Source of the DNA: Centrapalus pauciflorus
Taxonomy: Eukaryota > Streptophyta > Magnoliopsida > Asterales > Asteraceae
NCBI GenBank assembly: GCA_020465985.1
Contig: JAANYP010000739.1
Location: forward strand, 124,001 to 188,000
Direction of reading: 5' to 3'
Length of the DNA: 64,000 nucleotides
Position 1 is the stretch's first letter, and the number at the start of each line of letters is the position of its first letter. Shown piece after piece: positions 11,701-24,004 of this stretch. Under the pieces are notes generated by a model. It searched no databases and was not told the DNA's origin. It worked only from the letters and a program-made list of their open reading frames with translations. Both the position numbers and the translations under genes were made by a program.

Positions 11701-12860
11701 ACGGATGGCAGTTCTTTTTCTTCCATATTAATATCACATACCAATTAAATCTCCTCTCTCATCTATCTCTCCCTCTCCTCTCCCTCTCTATGTTTATGAG
11801 AAATAGTCCGTGAAAAAACCAGGCGGCCACCACCATGAAGACGACAACGCCGCCACTATATTTCTACTCAAGCTTTTTCGACGATGGCCCACCCTCACAT
11901 CTTCTTCAACGATCCATCACCCCCTCCACTCACATGCTTTCAAGCCTCTCTTCCCCAACAACCACCACCACCATGGAGACCTCTAACCATCAAGAACCAT
12001 CGTTGCGAGAGAAGATCAAGAACCACCGTTGCGAGAGAACACTTCTTATTGGGAAGAAACTGACCACCGTGACCCACCACCATGACCCACCACCATGACC
12101 GACCATTGACTACTCCACGTGTTCTTTTTCTCTCTCTACTAACGTGAATTTTCACCACCATGACCGCCTTTATCTTTACTAATGTTAATCTTCGTTGGCG
12201 AATCATAAAGGAGATATATGATTTGCTATGTTCTTTGGTGCTCTTGTTTGATGGAGGATGATTGACTAATTTTTAGATCTTGATTTCAGTTTTAGGGTTT
12301 TTAATGAATTGTGAATCATGAATTATTTCTCTTAAATATGTTTAGAATAATAATAAAAATACTTAACTCTAGTTTTATGTAAGTCGTGAACCATAGCTAA
12401 ATTATTTTATGAAGCATAATTATTGTTTTTGAACTGGTTTGTGAACCACAGGTATGATACAAGCATCGGATCAATATGCTTGTGAACTAGTGTCATTGTA
12501 TACATGCAAAATGAATATGATGTGAATCGTATAATTAAATAATGTGAATCATTACATTTGTTAAGGTTCATATGATTATTTTATATTTTGAACGGTGATG
12601 AACCTTGTGGTGGAATGAATCTCCGATGGTGTCGTGAACCATGGCGGTTGAGTGAATCAACGGTGGTGTCGTGAACATTAATGGTGAAGTGAATTGCTGG
12701 TGGTGGTGTTGTGAACCACGATCCACGGTAGTCACCACTGGTATCGTGAACCACGACGGTGGTGTTTGTGAATCACGGCGGTGCAATTAAGTGGGGTCAT
12801 GAATCACGATAGTGCCGTGAATCACAAGTGGTCTTGTAATAGTTATGAATTTTTATTTTG
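11701..12860. repeat. Degenerate GTGAATCACG-type repeats
   Basis: About 12595-12840 carries many degenerate copies of GTGAACCACG / GGTGGTGTCGTGAACC. Upstream, 11830-12110, is His/Pro/Thr low-complexity sequence built on CCACCACCATG. Short open frames here are by-products of the repeats. Confidence 0.5.
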
Positions 12861-13078
12861 TAAAAATATGAATTTTATTTTGATTGTAAGCATATTATTT
12901 CCAAAATAAAATGGAAGGAAAATGTGAAATGTACCAAAATACCCTTTTAGTGTGAATACAGTCAACATATTTTCAATTTATTTACAATTATGTCACCTTA
13001 AATCTTATTGGTTGATTCATAAATTTAAAACCTCCTATTGATTCTTACCGTCCTCATTTTAAACACAGTTCTTATTTT

Positions 13079-13082
<4 letters not shown>

Positions 13083-13146
<64 letters not shown>
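13083..13146. repeat. (TA)n microsatellite
   Basis: Uninterrupted alternating AT. It forms the left flank of the first TIR element in the TA-anchored chain. Confidence 0.95.
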
Positions 13147-13149
<3 letters not shown>

Positions 13150-13575
13150 GGTTCGTGTGAGTACCTAAAAAATGCAGAGTACCGTGAGTACCTGTGAACA
13201 CACGGGTTTAAGATGTGAACATGCTCCGAAAAAAAGTTTTTTTTTTGTAATTTTTTTTCATATTAATTTAGATACAAATAATATAAGCCTATTCGTAAAA
13301 GATTACACACATTCACACTTTCTAGCCTCTTAAAAGCCATGTGAACGTGAAAAAATTCATGTGAACATGCTTAGCTGTGAACATACGTTCACAACAGTGC
13401 AGTTCATGTGAACTTGCACGTTTCACATAGTTCTAGTGTGTGTTTAGGTGTGATTTTTTGCAAATAGTCTTATATTATTAATTTAAACATGATTATCAAA
13501 AAAAATTTCAAAAAAAATGGTTTTAAGCGAGGTACCTCCGGTACTCCGCAAAACTAGTGGTACTCATTTGAACCC
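13150..13575. mobile_element. TA-anchored TIR element 1
   Basis: Left end GGTTCGTGTGAGTACC. The right end read on the opposite strand is GGGTTCAAATGAGTACC. It is bounded by (TA)n on both sides. The interior repeats GTGAACATG-like words. A related sequence lies at about 63062-63450, also ending in (TA)n. Non-coding. Confidence 0.65.
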
Positions 13576-13580
13576 AAATC

Positions 13581-13618
<38 letters not shown>
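13581..13618. repeat. (TA)n then (GA)n microsatellite
   Basis: TA repeat to about 13595 followed by GA repeat, separating TIR elements 1 and 2. Confidence 0.9.
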
Positions 13619-13624
13619 AATCAT

Positions 13625-14485
13625 ATCATTGCAGAACCTAAATTTAGTGTATAACTAATACATCCATAGATTAGATTAATCTAATGGTCTTGATTAAAAG
13701 AGTCAAGTTTGGAATTAGTGAAAAAAAGATTAGTATTAGTGATATTTTAATTCTGGTAAAAAAAGAAAAAGATTGGAAATAGAAAAAAGATTGACATTAG
13801 CAAAATAAATATCCTTTTTCTTTAAATTAAAATAACATTAATATGATTAATTTTTAATTTAAAAATTTATACCATAAAAACAAGAATTTTATACTCTTTA
13901 AAACGAGACCGGTCATGATATATTTTTTTCGAAAAAATTTTACGTGTTTATTTTTCGTAAAAAAAATTTACGCAGACCACGATGCAATATAGCATGGTGA
14001 GAGCATTCAATGTCGAAGGAACACTTGATATCGTATATTCAATGTCGATGCAACACTGCATATACGTTCACTATTAACATAGCCAAAATAATGGTCAAAA
14101 TTAGTAGTCAAAGTTGGTGGATTTAATGAAACGGTCATGATATATATTTTTTCAAAAAAAAAAATTTACGTGTTTATTTTTCGTAAAATTCTTTTTTACT
14201 CAGATGACCATTTAATATGTTATATAGAGATCATTCAATTCGAATTACAGTTTATATCACATATTCAACGTTGAAGTGATACTATATATCATATATGCAA
14301 CACTGCATGTCCATTCGATATTAAAAGAGTAAAAAAAAAATCTAAGTGGACATTCAAACTTGGTAGGCTACTATTAATTCAATGTTAATTGCATAATTAC
14401 CATCTTATCACTAGTGTTATATTATAATCCAATGATTTAGATTGGTTCTATGGTTCTGCACTAAATTAAGGTTCTGCAATGATCC
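13625..14485. mobile_element. TA-anchored TIR element 2
   Basis: Left end ATCATTGCAGAACC followed by TAAATTTAGTG. Right end, opposite strand, GGATCATTGCAGAACCT followed by TAATTTAGTG, so the inverted repeats run about 25 bp. A short TA run follows (14492-14500). The interior is AT-rich and non-coding. Confidence 0.7.
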
Positions 14486-14500
14486 CAACCCTATATATAT

Positions 14501-15795
14501 GGATCATTGGGGTACCATGTTAAACTGGAAAATCGGTTTTAAAAGGATAATATAGTCAATTAAGTTTATTTTAAATAATAGATGACAACTAATAAATTAA
14601 AAGATCTTTTAATTAGGGATTTAATTCCATAACATATCTATGATAAATTTCAAAATGAGTTTTTAATAAACATGTACAATTGGATTCGACAATGGGTTTT
14701 GGTGAACATGTTCAATCAGATTCGACAATGGATTTTAGTGAACATGTTCAACCGGATGTGTCAAATAAAGGTATTTATTATTTTATTCAAACCGTTCGTG
14801 AAAGTTCTATTTTATTTACACGTTATTGAACTTGTGCAATTGGGGTTTATTGTGTTTTTAGTCGTTGTTTACTGTTTTGGCGATAAACCAATATTGACGG
14901 TATTGAACATGTTCAATCGTGGTTTATGAAGTATTGAAGTGTCATCATTGCACATGTTCAGTATGGATGTAAGGATTGATATTAACTGAAATAGAGATTT
15001 TCATGAGATACACAGAATCTTTGATTCGAATTTAAACTTTAACTTTTAATATCATATTTACCCCCAACATTAATTAATGTAGGAAAGAATTTTGAGCAAA
15101 ATTTATATTATATTTTAATAATTTTAGTGATAAATGATTGGCTATAAATAGTTTTCTGATACCCCAGTCTAACATGGTACCCCTATTCTAACATGGGGTA
15201 CCATGTTAGACTGGGGTACCGGGGAACTATTTATAGTCAATCATTTATCATTAAAATCACTAAAATATAATATAAATTTTGCTTAAAATTCTTTCCTACA
15301 TTAAAACCCATTGTCGAATCCGATTGAACATGTTCACTAAAACTCATTGTCAAATCCAATTTAACATGTTCATCAAAAACCAGTTTGAAATTTACCACAG
15401 ATATGTTATGGAAGTAATCCCTATAATTAAAGGATCTATAAATTTATTAGTTGTCATCTATTATTTAAAATAAACCTAAATGACTATATTTAAGATAAAC
15501 CTAAATGACTATTTGTCACCTCCGGTTGAACATGTTGAGTAAAACCCATTGTGGAATCTAATTGAACATGTTCACTAATATCCATTGTCGGGGATTGAAC
15601 ATGGTCATTAAAACCCATTTTGAAATTTATCATAAATATGTTAAGGAAGTAAATCCCTATAATTAAGTGATCTATTAATCTATTAGTTGTCATCTATTAT
15701 TTAAGATAAACCTAAATTAATATATTATTATTTTAAACTTATAACCAAACATGGATGGATTCTGGTTCCAGTCTAACATGGAACCCTAATGATCC
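14501..15795. mobile_element. TA-anchored TIR element 3, composite foldback
   Basis: Left end GGATCATTGGGGTACC; right end, opposite strand, GGATCATTAGGGTTCC. At about 15163-15225 there is an internal pair of the same ends (GTACCCCAGTCTAACATGG and its inverse). The two halves share inverted ATTCGACAATGGGTTTT and GAACATGTTCA words. The unit therefore looks like two copies joined head to head. Non-coding. Confidence 0.65.
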
Positions 15796-15815
15796 TAATC
15801 CTGTATGTGTGTGTC

Positions 15816-15939
<124 letters not shown>

Positions 15940-15943
15940 TTGA

Positions 15944-16642
15944 GGTTCTATGGGGCACCATATGTATCGGGAACCAAATGGGAACCAAAAATGCATTGCT
16001 TGTTTACAAAGGGTGCATTAAGGGCATTTTGGGAATGCTTAATAATATATTGTTAAATTATAAGATTTAATCTAATATTTATCATTTATTTAGGAAACTA
16101 AATAAAATGATCAACCACCTTTCCATAAATCCATCCCCTTTTCTCTCTCTTTCCCTTTCTCTTTCTCTCAAAGGTTGATGAACACGTTTAAATTTCAGAG
16201 ATGCATCACGAAATTAACACGTTTAAATGTCGAAATGCATCACGATTTTGGTGATGCATAATGATGGAACAAAGGCGATGATGAATATGGCCGAAATGTG
16301 TCACGATTTTGGTGATGCATAATGATGGAATAAAGACGAGGATGAATATGGTCGAAATGCATCATCTTTAGAATTGAATTGGATGAAGATGCATCGTGTT
16401 TGAAAACGAATCCAATAAATTGGATGAAGATGCATCATGTTTGTTTAGATTCGGATAGAATATTTTCTGAATTCAAGTATTTTCCGATTTTGCCCTTCTG
16501 CGCGCGAGAAGTTATGCACCCGTGCACCCATTTTCAAGTTAATTACCCTTTTACCACTACAATCTGAACCATTAAAATTCAAGATCTAACGGTGCATACA
16601 GGTTCCCAAAGTGCACAATGCATACAGGTGCCCCATAGAACC
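15944..16642. mobile_element. TA-anchored TIR element 4
   Basis: Left end GGTTCTATGGGGCACC. The right end is its exact inverse (16627-16642). It has (TA)n on both sides. The interior repeats GATGCATCACG and its inverse with spacers, a word shared with elements 5-7. 699 bp, non-coding. Confidence 0.75.
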
Positions 16643-16645
16643 TGA

Positions 16646-16781
<136 letters not shown>

Positions 16782-16782
16782 G

Positions 16783-17140
16783 GGTTCAATGGAAAACCAA
16801 CATGCATCGGAAAACCTTGGAAAACCTCCATTCACCACCAAAAATGCATCACAATTCCCGCGTGATGCATCGAATTCCCGCGTGATGCACCGTCTTTCTG
16901 CCTAATGCACCTGAAAATTTGTGAAAACCGCACTGCACCACCACAAATGCATCAAATTTCCCGCATGATGCATCAAAATCCCGCGTGATGCATCTAATTT
17001 CCCGCGTGATGCATCAAAATCCGCGTGATGCATCACTTTATTTACGATCATGCCACCGCGTTTTTCATGAAATGCATCAAATCGGACGGTATGCGTAGGT
17101 TTCCACAGTTTTCCGGTGCATAGTGGTTTTCCATTGAACC
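16783..17140. mobile_element. TA-anchored TIR element 5
   Basis: Left end GGTTCAATGGAAAACC; right end 17125-17140 is its perfect inverse. It has (TA)n on both sides. The interior is a run of TGATGCATC words spaced by AATTCCCGCG-like sequence. 358 bp, non-coding. Confidence 0.75.
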
Positions 17141-17144
17141 CACC

Positions 17145-17146
<2 letters not shown>

Positions 17147-17216
<70 letters not shown>
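17147..17216. repeat. (TA)n microsatellite
   Basis: Perfect TA array between TIR elements 5 and 6. Confidence 0.95.
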
Positions 17217-17218
<2 letters not shown>

Positions 17219-17221
17219 GTG

Positions 17222-17487
17222 GGTTCAATGGAGAACCTTATGCATCGAAGAACCTTGGAGAACCACAATGTATCGCTAGAAAAACTGAAATGCATCATGT
17301 AGAATTCGATGCATCACACGGGAATTTGATACATCAAGTGGAAATAATGTAAAAATCGATGCATCACTCGAGAATTTGATGCATCACGTGGAAATAATGA
17401 TGCATTACGGGAGAATTGTGATGCATTTGTGGTGGTGCATGGAGGTTCTTCAAGGTTCTTCGATGCATGGAGGTTCTCCATTGAACC
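17222..17487. mobile_element. TA-anchored TIR element 6
   Basis: Left end GGTTCAATGGAGAACC; right end 17472-17487 is its perfect inverse. Same family as elements 5 and 7, with GATGCATCAC words. 266 bp, flanked by (TA)n. Confidence 0.75.
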
Positions 17488-17490
17488 CAC

Positions 17491-17491
<1 letters not shown>

Positions 17492-17585
<94 letters not shown>

Positions 17586-17600
17586 TATATATATAGATAT
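17492..17600. repeat. (TA)n microsatellite
   Basis: TA array, becoming interrupted (ATAGATATAT) after 17582. Right flank of TIR element 6. Confidence 0.9.
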
Positions 17601-17723
17601 ACATAAAACATATTTGCACACACAATATCTATGGCGTTCTCCCTCCCACTCTCTCACTTGACATTTGGATGTCATTTTGCATGGATGCCATGCCATGCCA
17701 AGGGGGTGGGGCGGTGTTTCCCT

Positions 17724-17905
17724 AATGTCATGCTTGGTACCATCCTTATGTCGTGCTCACTCTCTTGGGCCTTACCGATTTATGAAATGATGCTTCGTAC
17801 CTTTCGTCGGTGTTCCACCAATGCCATGCTCGGTACCATCCCTATGACGTGCCCCCTCTCTTGGGCCTTACCAATTTATGAAATGATGTTTCGTACCTTT
17901 CGTTA
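17724..17905. repeat. 96-bp tandem duplication
   Basis: Two diverged copies start at 17724 and 17820 (AATGTCATGCTTGGTACCATC versus AATGCCATGCTCGGTACC). Both end in ATGAAATGATG followed by TTTCGTACC-like words. No gene function seen. Confidence 0.7.
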
Positions 17906-18036
17906 TTTCAAGGGTGTTTTGAGATAGATTCTTTAGTTTTTCGTGTTTTGAAAATGTGAAAAATCCAAAAGTTGTTCGGTAAAGATAGGTGCATGTTTAG
18001 TACCTAGTTTTCAACGAAAATTTTTTATTGAAAAGA

Positions 18037-18255
18037 AGGTGTCGTTTAGTTTGGAGGATTTAAATAACTCATTTAGGATTTGAATTTAAAAATACTCTCA
18101 TGTCATGTTTGTATAAAAAATAAGAGAGGATTTAGTTTCATTTAACATTTCATATTAGTCAATCTTCACCTTTTATAATTCACTCATCCCACTAAATATT
18201 TTAAAATAGCATTTTAGAATCATCTTTTTAAATTTATACAATCCAAACGACACCT
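18037..18255. mobile_element. MITE with AGGTGTCGTTT ends
   Basis: Left end AGGTGTCGTTTAGTTTGGA; right end, opposite strand, AGGTGTCGTTTGGATTGTA. 219 bp, AT-rich, non-coding. The target duplication is not clear, so the superfamily is left open. Confidence 0.6.
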
Positions 18256-19029
18256 GAGTGTTTGGAAACACGTTAAAATCCAGATATTTTCTTAGTGTTT
18301 TTAGTATTCGGTTTCAATTTTCAGTTTTCACCTTTACAACTAAACTTAGAGAAGCAGATATTGTTTTCGCCTTTACATCATGCTATTCATCACCGGTGCA
18401 AGTTTATTTACCGGAACCTTGCCAGAATCTCGTTGGAACCATACCAGAATCTCATCGAAAAATAAAATGAGAAAATCCAAATTTGTGTTTCAGACTTTCA
18501 GATTCTCAAACTTGTTTTCCACAATCCACATCATAACGTGTTTCCCGTGCTGCAATGTCATTTGAAGTTGTAAGATTTTTAGGGTTGCAGAGTAATTGAA
18601 TGGGAGCTTAAACTTGATTTAAAAGCTTAACTATTCTTTTTAACGAGGGAAAATTTAATCAAGACGATGAAATGTTTTCGATACCCCTAAAATATTTATG
18701 TAAACTATGTTCAATGGAGCAATATTGAAACATTGCTCTAATTTAAATAAACATATAAGTGGTTGTTTGTTTAGTTTTTTTAATGGAAATATTAAGAAAT
18801 CATTCAAAGTAATATGACATCTTAATGATTCCATCAAGAGATAAATAAACATGGCCTAAATACTAAAAAGAAAAACCATATGATAGCAATTTAAGTTGGA
18901 TAGTGTTCGGTTGGCAATTTTAGGCCAGCCGGTGAAACAACAAGACACTGTGCACCGAACTACTTTAATAACAAAAAAGTCAAGTTTATACATAGTTTTT
19001 AAATAAATTGTTTAACACTATAATCTAAA
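18256..19029. other. Nothing recognised
   Basis: AT-rich sequence without a convincing exon, RNA gene or repeat end. Confidence 0.4.
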
Positions 19030-19700
19030 TCTATATCTATAATAAAGTAGAATATATTCTGTCATATGTCACTCCCATATTCTTTCACAATTTTGTTTTC
19101 TCACCTCTTTTTCATAATTACAATTATAAATTTACTAATAATAAATTAAAAAAAGTATTTAATACTTTCCTTTCCATTTATAAATTTATAAAATGTAACA
19201 CTTTAATTGAATTTTATATATTCTTATATTAATTTCACATTTTTATTATAATCGACGATTATTATGACTATATAACAAGAAATAATATAATTAATTATTG
19301 TAAGTACGATATAAATTTAAAATATGTTTTCTGAATTAATTCATGAGTTATAGCTAATAAGTTGTTTTAAAAGAATCTTTAACTTATCTTTAAAAAAATT
19401 GGTTACTCTAAATATACAATCATTACGCCTGTTTGAATGATTTGAACTAAAATTGACCTCTTAAAAACCTTCAACGCGTAAAAAATAATAAATTGGTTGA
19501 AAGAACATAAATTTTTATTTAAAAAACAAGCTCTGGAATTTAAATTTTTTATATAAAAAGCTATTTCATAATACAAATCGTTATTTTATTGAGTTAAGCC
19601 GCATCAAAATTTAACCTAATTTCTATAAAATTTTGTTTTAGGATAATATATTAATATTTTCGAAAATTAGTGATTTAAAAAAGCAGATTAATAAAATAGA
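19030..19700 (+). mobile_element. Probable Helitron 5' end
   Basis: TCTATATCTATAATAAAG followed by TAGAAT and a CATATGTCAC word is typical of plant Helitron 5' termini. Similar CATATGTCAC words occur within the Helitron at 37640-41185. No 3' hairpin plus CTRR end was found downstream, so the extent is unknown. Confidence 0.45.
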
Positions 19701-20177
19701 ATTTGTTTTTGGAGTTATTATAAAAAACCAACATATTTTTACGGTTTTACGTGTTCGTTTCTTAATGTAAATTCTTTCAGAATAGATTTCGAGTTAAAAA
19801 AAAATTTCTTCTAGTTTTGTGAAATTTGACTATTAGAGCTCGATCATAATTGGTAAACCAGATTTTATAAAATCAAAAACCGGGTTCCAATAGCCAAATT
19901 TCATTGAACAAAAAAAAATAACTTTAGGACTTTGGAAAAAATAATATGGAGAGACGAAAACGTAAAAACATGTGATTTTTAATAAACCCTTTGTTTTTTA
20001 ATAAGTAAAATGGTTTATTATGGAAAAATCAATATGTTTTCACGTTTTTTGCGTTTTCGTCCCTTTATGTTGTTTTTTTATAAAAGTCCCCAAGTTATTT
20101 TTTTTTTTTTGGTTTAGTGAAATTTGGACATTAGAACCCGATTTTTTGACATTAGAACCCGGTTTTCCAGTTTTAAA

Positions 20178-20579
20178 AACTCGGTTTACTAATCATGACC
20201 AGATTCTAATGTCCAAATTTCACTAAACCAAAAAGAAAAAATTAAGTTGAGGATTGTAACATCCCTAAATTCGAATTCTATAAAATGAGTAGTTAAGACT
20301 TTAATTGTGTTTTAATGAATTGTTGTGGTGATTAAATAAATTTCATTCCATATATTCAAAAATGATAATGATGATGAGAAATCATCGTTGTCGTCTTTTG
20401 AATATATGGAATGAAATTTATTTAATCACCACAACAATTCATTAAAACACAATTAAAGTCTTAACTACTCATTTTATAGAATTCGAATTTAGGGATGTTA
20501 CAATCCTCAACTTAATTTTTTCTTTTTGGTTTAGTGAAATTTGGACATTAGAATCTGGTCATGATTAGTAAACCGAGTT
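20178..20579. repeat. Inverted duplication, 184-bp arms
   Basis: Arms 20178-20361 and 20396-20579 are inverse copies around a 34-bp spacer. The sequence after the right arm (ATGATGATGAGAAATCATC onwards) repeats the spacer before resuming the block. Block B (33300-33600) has only one copy of the arm and no palindrome, so the inversion arose in block A. Confidence 0.85.
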
Positions 20580-22408
20580 AATGATGATGAGAAATCATCA
20601 TTGTCGTCTTTTGAGCAAGCATAACAATGAGAAACCGACAAGGATACTTAAAAAGGTTGAAATGAGAAAATACAAAGTTGATGGGTGTAATGTGCAAATA
20701 TGGTAAAATTTCAATAAATATGATGAAATGTGCAAATGGCCGTTTTTTTTTAACAATCACACACTCTCTCTTTCTCTTCCACAGTCTCTCTCTTTTTCTC
20801 TCTAAAAACCCACTGGTTTCTCATCAAGAACACCAAAAATATCGAATTAAAGGCTGAAAGTTTGGATTTAAGCTGCTAAGGAGGAACTATAAACACTGCA
20901 AACAACAATTTGAGGTAAAACTTGCTCAAATTTAAGAATTTTGAAGGTTTAGTGTTCGGTTTTTATGAAAACTGAATCACAGATTCTGGTCGTTGATGCT
21001 GTTGCATGTTATATATTCAGCTGAATATGTTTAAATCGAGTGTTATGAAAGCTGTATACTAAATTTCAACTACTGATTCAAGCTCTAAGTATGATTTTGG
21101 AAATTAACTATGTGTTTTAGTGTGTGTTCATCGACATAGTAGAAAACAGTCCAAAAAAAGGTTGATTTAGTACATAATATGAAAGGATTGATGTTAAAAA
21201 GTGTTAAAAGAGTATATTTAAGCTTGTATCAATAGTGTTCAGTCAAAATAAGTATAAAAATGACCAAAAGTGAAATCTGAAAAATACTAAAAATGTGTAA
21301 GTATAGAATTCAGATCTGAAGAACACAACTCGGATCATACGGATTTCGGGTTTATGCGAAATTCGTGTAGGATCCGAATTTCGGATTCAACGAAACTCGG
21401 ATGAAAAATCTTGAAAAGTTATAAGTCGAAGACACGAATTTTGGATAACAGGACATCCGAATTTCGGATCAGAATATCGTCCGAATTTCGGATGGATTTG
21501 CACAAAATAAGAATAATTCTAAGGATGGGAATCTCGGACTATCCGAATTCCGAGCCTATCCGAATTTTGGTTGGGGTCCGAATTTCGGATCAATTTGAAT
21601 TAAATTATTAAATTAAGTCTTAAAGTAAATATTAATGATGATATTCTATTACACTGAATTAACAGGACCATTGTGGTGTTGACTAACACAATTGATTAAA
21701 ATATTGCGGTAAAGCCTACTTGTACTGTGTAAGACCCTATAGTATCATGCCAGGGCATCCTTGCTAAGTAAACCACTGTGAGTGATAGATTACTATTCAA
21801 ACATTTATTTTCTTTGCATTCATCTTTATGGCATGTTCACATTGCTCATTACATATCAGTTGGCACTCTCATAAAATTTATTGTTATCGATGCACACTCG
21901 TACTTGACATGCTATAAGCATGTAGCGTGCGTTCACTTGAAAGTGCATCATTTAGTACATGGTTTCTCTGCATGATGATTATCTCACAATCCGATGTGAC
22001 CTGAGCTGAGGTTGACTGCAAACCACTGTCGGGGACTGATCATCCCATATATCTCACTCCAGCCAGGTTAGCATATCCCCGATCGATACTTGAACTGCCA
22101 ATCCATGCTTTCACTGCATGATGACAATTTGTTATCCGTGCCCTCCACACGAAGGGGCAATTCACTGCCCATATTTACGTTTGGTTTGTAAAGATATTTA
22201 TGTTGAATATGTAATCTGTTATCTCACCAAGCCGTAGCTTACTGTTGAATTTCACATATTTTCAGGCAAAGGAAAAGAATTAGTTGGGCTTTCTACTTAG
22301 GCTTTCACTCAATTCCCAGTGACATTTAGAAGCTTCTTGGTAACTAAAGATTATGTAGCTTTGGGGCTGGGTATTGATGATGTTGCAATTGAACAATGAT
22401 GTTGTAAT
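20255..22408 (+). repeat. Chromovirus-like LTR, copy A
   Basis: Begins TGTAACATCCCTAAATTCG, the usual start of plant Ty3/gypsy LTRs. It contains a CT-rich transcribed leader (20760-20820), a run of TCCGAATTTCGGAT words (21350-21600), and a TTTTCAGGCAAAGGAAAAGA segment typical of the 3' part of Tekay/Del LTRs. It continues after the hAT insertion at 23667. No protein-coding region of the retroelement is attached. Confidence 0.55.
21350..21600 (+). repeat. TCCGAATTTCGGAT repeats within the LTR
   Basis: About ten irregularly spaced copies of the near-palindrome TCCGAATTTCGGA, with variants. Block B has the matching, partly eroded run near 34260-34540. Confidence 0.7.
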
Positions 22409-23658
22409 TAGGGGTGTTCAGAAATTTCCGAAACCGAAAACCGGCAAAACCGTTCCGAAAAATAGGTTACCCGTACTGTATTTTTCCGAATATCTCTCGA
22501 ACCGGAAAAATCTTCACAGTCTCGGTTCGGTTATGGTTCACATATTTGGCTTCGGACGGTTAACCGAAAAACCGCTTTTTTTTTTTTGCTTTTTTATGTA
22601 TTTATATATAATAATATTCCATAATTCAATAAAAACTTAAAAGAGCCCAAACAAAAAGAAAGCCCAATCTATTTTTTGACCTAGGTTGACTTCCACATCC
22701 CTCTTTTCCCTTCCATTCTTCGAGAGTTCCAACTTTATTTTCACAATTCCACAGCTCGCTTCATCTTCCTGCTTCATCTTCAACATTGATTCCTGTTAGT
22801 GTGCATCCCCGTATGGACACGGGTGCTCACAGAGAATTTCCACTTGTAAAAGGTATTAAAATATATTTTTGAAGAAAAGACAAAATGGTCCCTTATTTTC
22901 CAGAAAGGGACATCTTTCCCCTATAGTGGTAAGGGCTTGTACGGAAGGCAGGGAATGTTTTGTCTCCTAACAGAGACAAAACATGAGTGCAGCTGAGAAG
23001 AAGACAAAAACCCAGGAGAAATCCGTTTTTCTCGGGATATACAAGGAAGAACAACCCTAATTTTGGTATGATCTTCATCTTCTTCATTTTATACAATTTC
23101 TATCTGAAAAATAGCATGAGACCTGACTTGGGCGTCAGAGGTGTCTCACAGGGAACCTTCCCTGTGTAGACACGCTGACCCTTCTTTGTTGTTTTCATCT
23201 TGTAGAGCTCAGTCCAGATTTTGTGAGGAACTATAGTGTGATTCAGAAGAACAAAGCTACCGGAGATTCATTGTGCAAACAATTCCATAGCTTCATCTTC
23301 AGGCTTCAGCATCGATTCCACAGCTCCATCTTCGGTTTCTCAGTTCAACGATTCCACAACTTCATCTTTAGCATCGATTTCAGATTTGTGTAATTTTCTT
23401 ATGATGAAACTTTTGGACTGATGAACTCTATTATGATGTTGACTTCGTATTATATTGTGTCGGATTATGAAGTTAATTATAGACTTTGTTAAAAAAAATA
23501 TCGTATAACGGTTAATCGGTTAACCTGAAAACCGAACCGAAAAACCAACCGGTTAAGCGGAAATTTCGGTTTAGGTTCAGGATTTTATCGAACCGACTAT
23601 TTCGGTTAACCGTTTGAAACCCAAATTCGGTTCGGTTAACCGTCCGTGAACAGCCCTA
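22409..23658. mobile_element. hAT-type non-autonomous element with nested solo LTR
   Basis: Ends TAGGGGTGTTCA and, inverse, TAGGGCTGTTCA. Left target duplication is GTTGTAAT (22401-22408). The right side is GTTTTAAT here, and GTTGTAAT in the two later array units. Block B has the empty site (GTTGTAATAGCTAG at 35591-35604). The 8-bp duplication fits hAT. Sub-ends are rich in CCGAAACCG/GGTTAACCG words. There is no transposase. Confidence 0.8.
22794..23281 (+). mobile_element. Solo LTR, 488 bp, inside the hAT element
   Basis: Starts TGTTAGTGTGCATCC and ends GTGCAAACA. It is flanked by ATTCC at 22789-22793 and 23282-23286, a perfect 5-bp target duplication. Identical-length copies at 26645 and 30499 bound the tandem array. 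Confidence 0.85.
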
Positions 23659-24004
23659 GTTTTAATAGCTAGATTATGACACCGTAGACTTATATATTGT
23701 TCATGCTTTAGAGTTGATGTACCTAAAACTCTTTTATTGCTTTAAACTTTAATCATATTTTAATATTTGGTTGCTTATTGATCCTGGAGTTTATCATATG
23801 TTGTTCAAAAATGAGGATGTCTTAGGGACTTTTATGAAAAAAAAAACATGAAGCGATGAAAATGTAAAAAACGTGAAAACATGTTGGTTTTTATGCTTTA
23901 TGCTAATTAAACCTACATACAAAAAGGTTTTGTTATTGAATTTACACTTTTGCCGCTGTAAATAAAGCTTCTTTCAAAACTGATCCAAAAGTAGTCGTCG
24001 GCCT

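Larger units (their letters stand above)
20011..23902. mobile_element. Block A: LTR-like region inside inverted ends, interrupted
   Basis: The sequence starts GGTTTATTATGGAAAAA with a 'TGTTTTCACG' end. It finishes with the inverse (AAACATG, CGTGAAAACATGTTGG), so roughly 80-90 bp of imperfect inverted ends bracket an LTR-like core. The same arrangement recurs as block B at 33189-35838, including flanking short repeats, so the two are duplicates rather than independent insertions. Block A additionally holds a hAT insertion and an inverted duplication. Confidence 0.55.

Noticed and set aside
11835..12098. 87-codon plus frame MKTTTPPLYF
   Set aside because: Low-complexity His/Thr/Pro sequence made of CCACCACCATG repeats.
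22893..23096. MYKMKKMKIIPKLG frames in the three LTRs
   Set aside because: Antisense reading through the 488-bp LTR, repeated with it; no evidence of protein coding.
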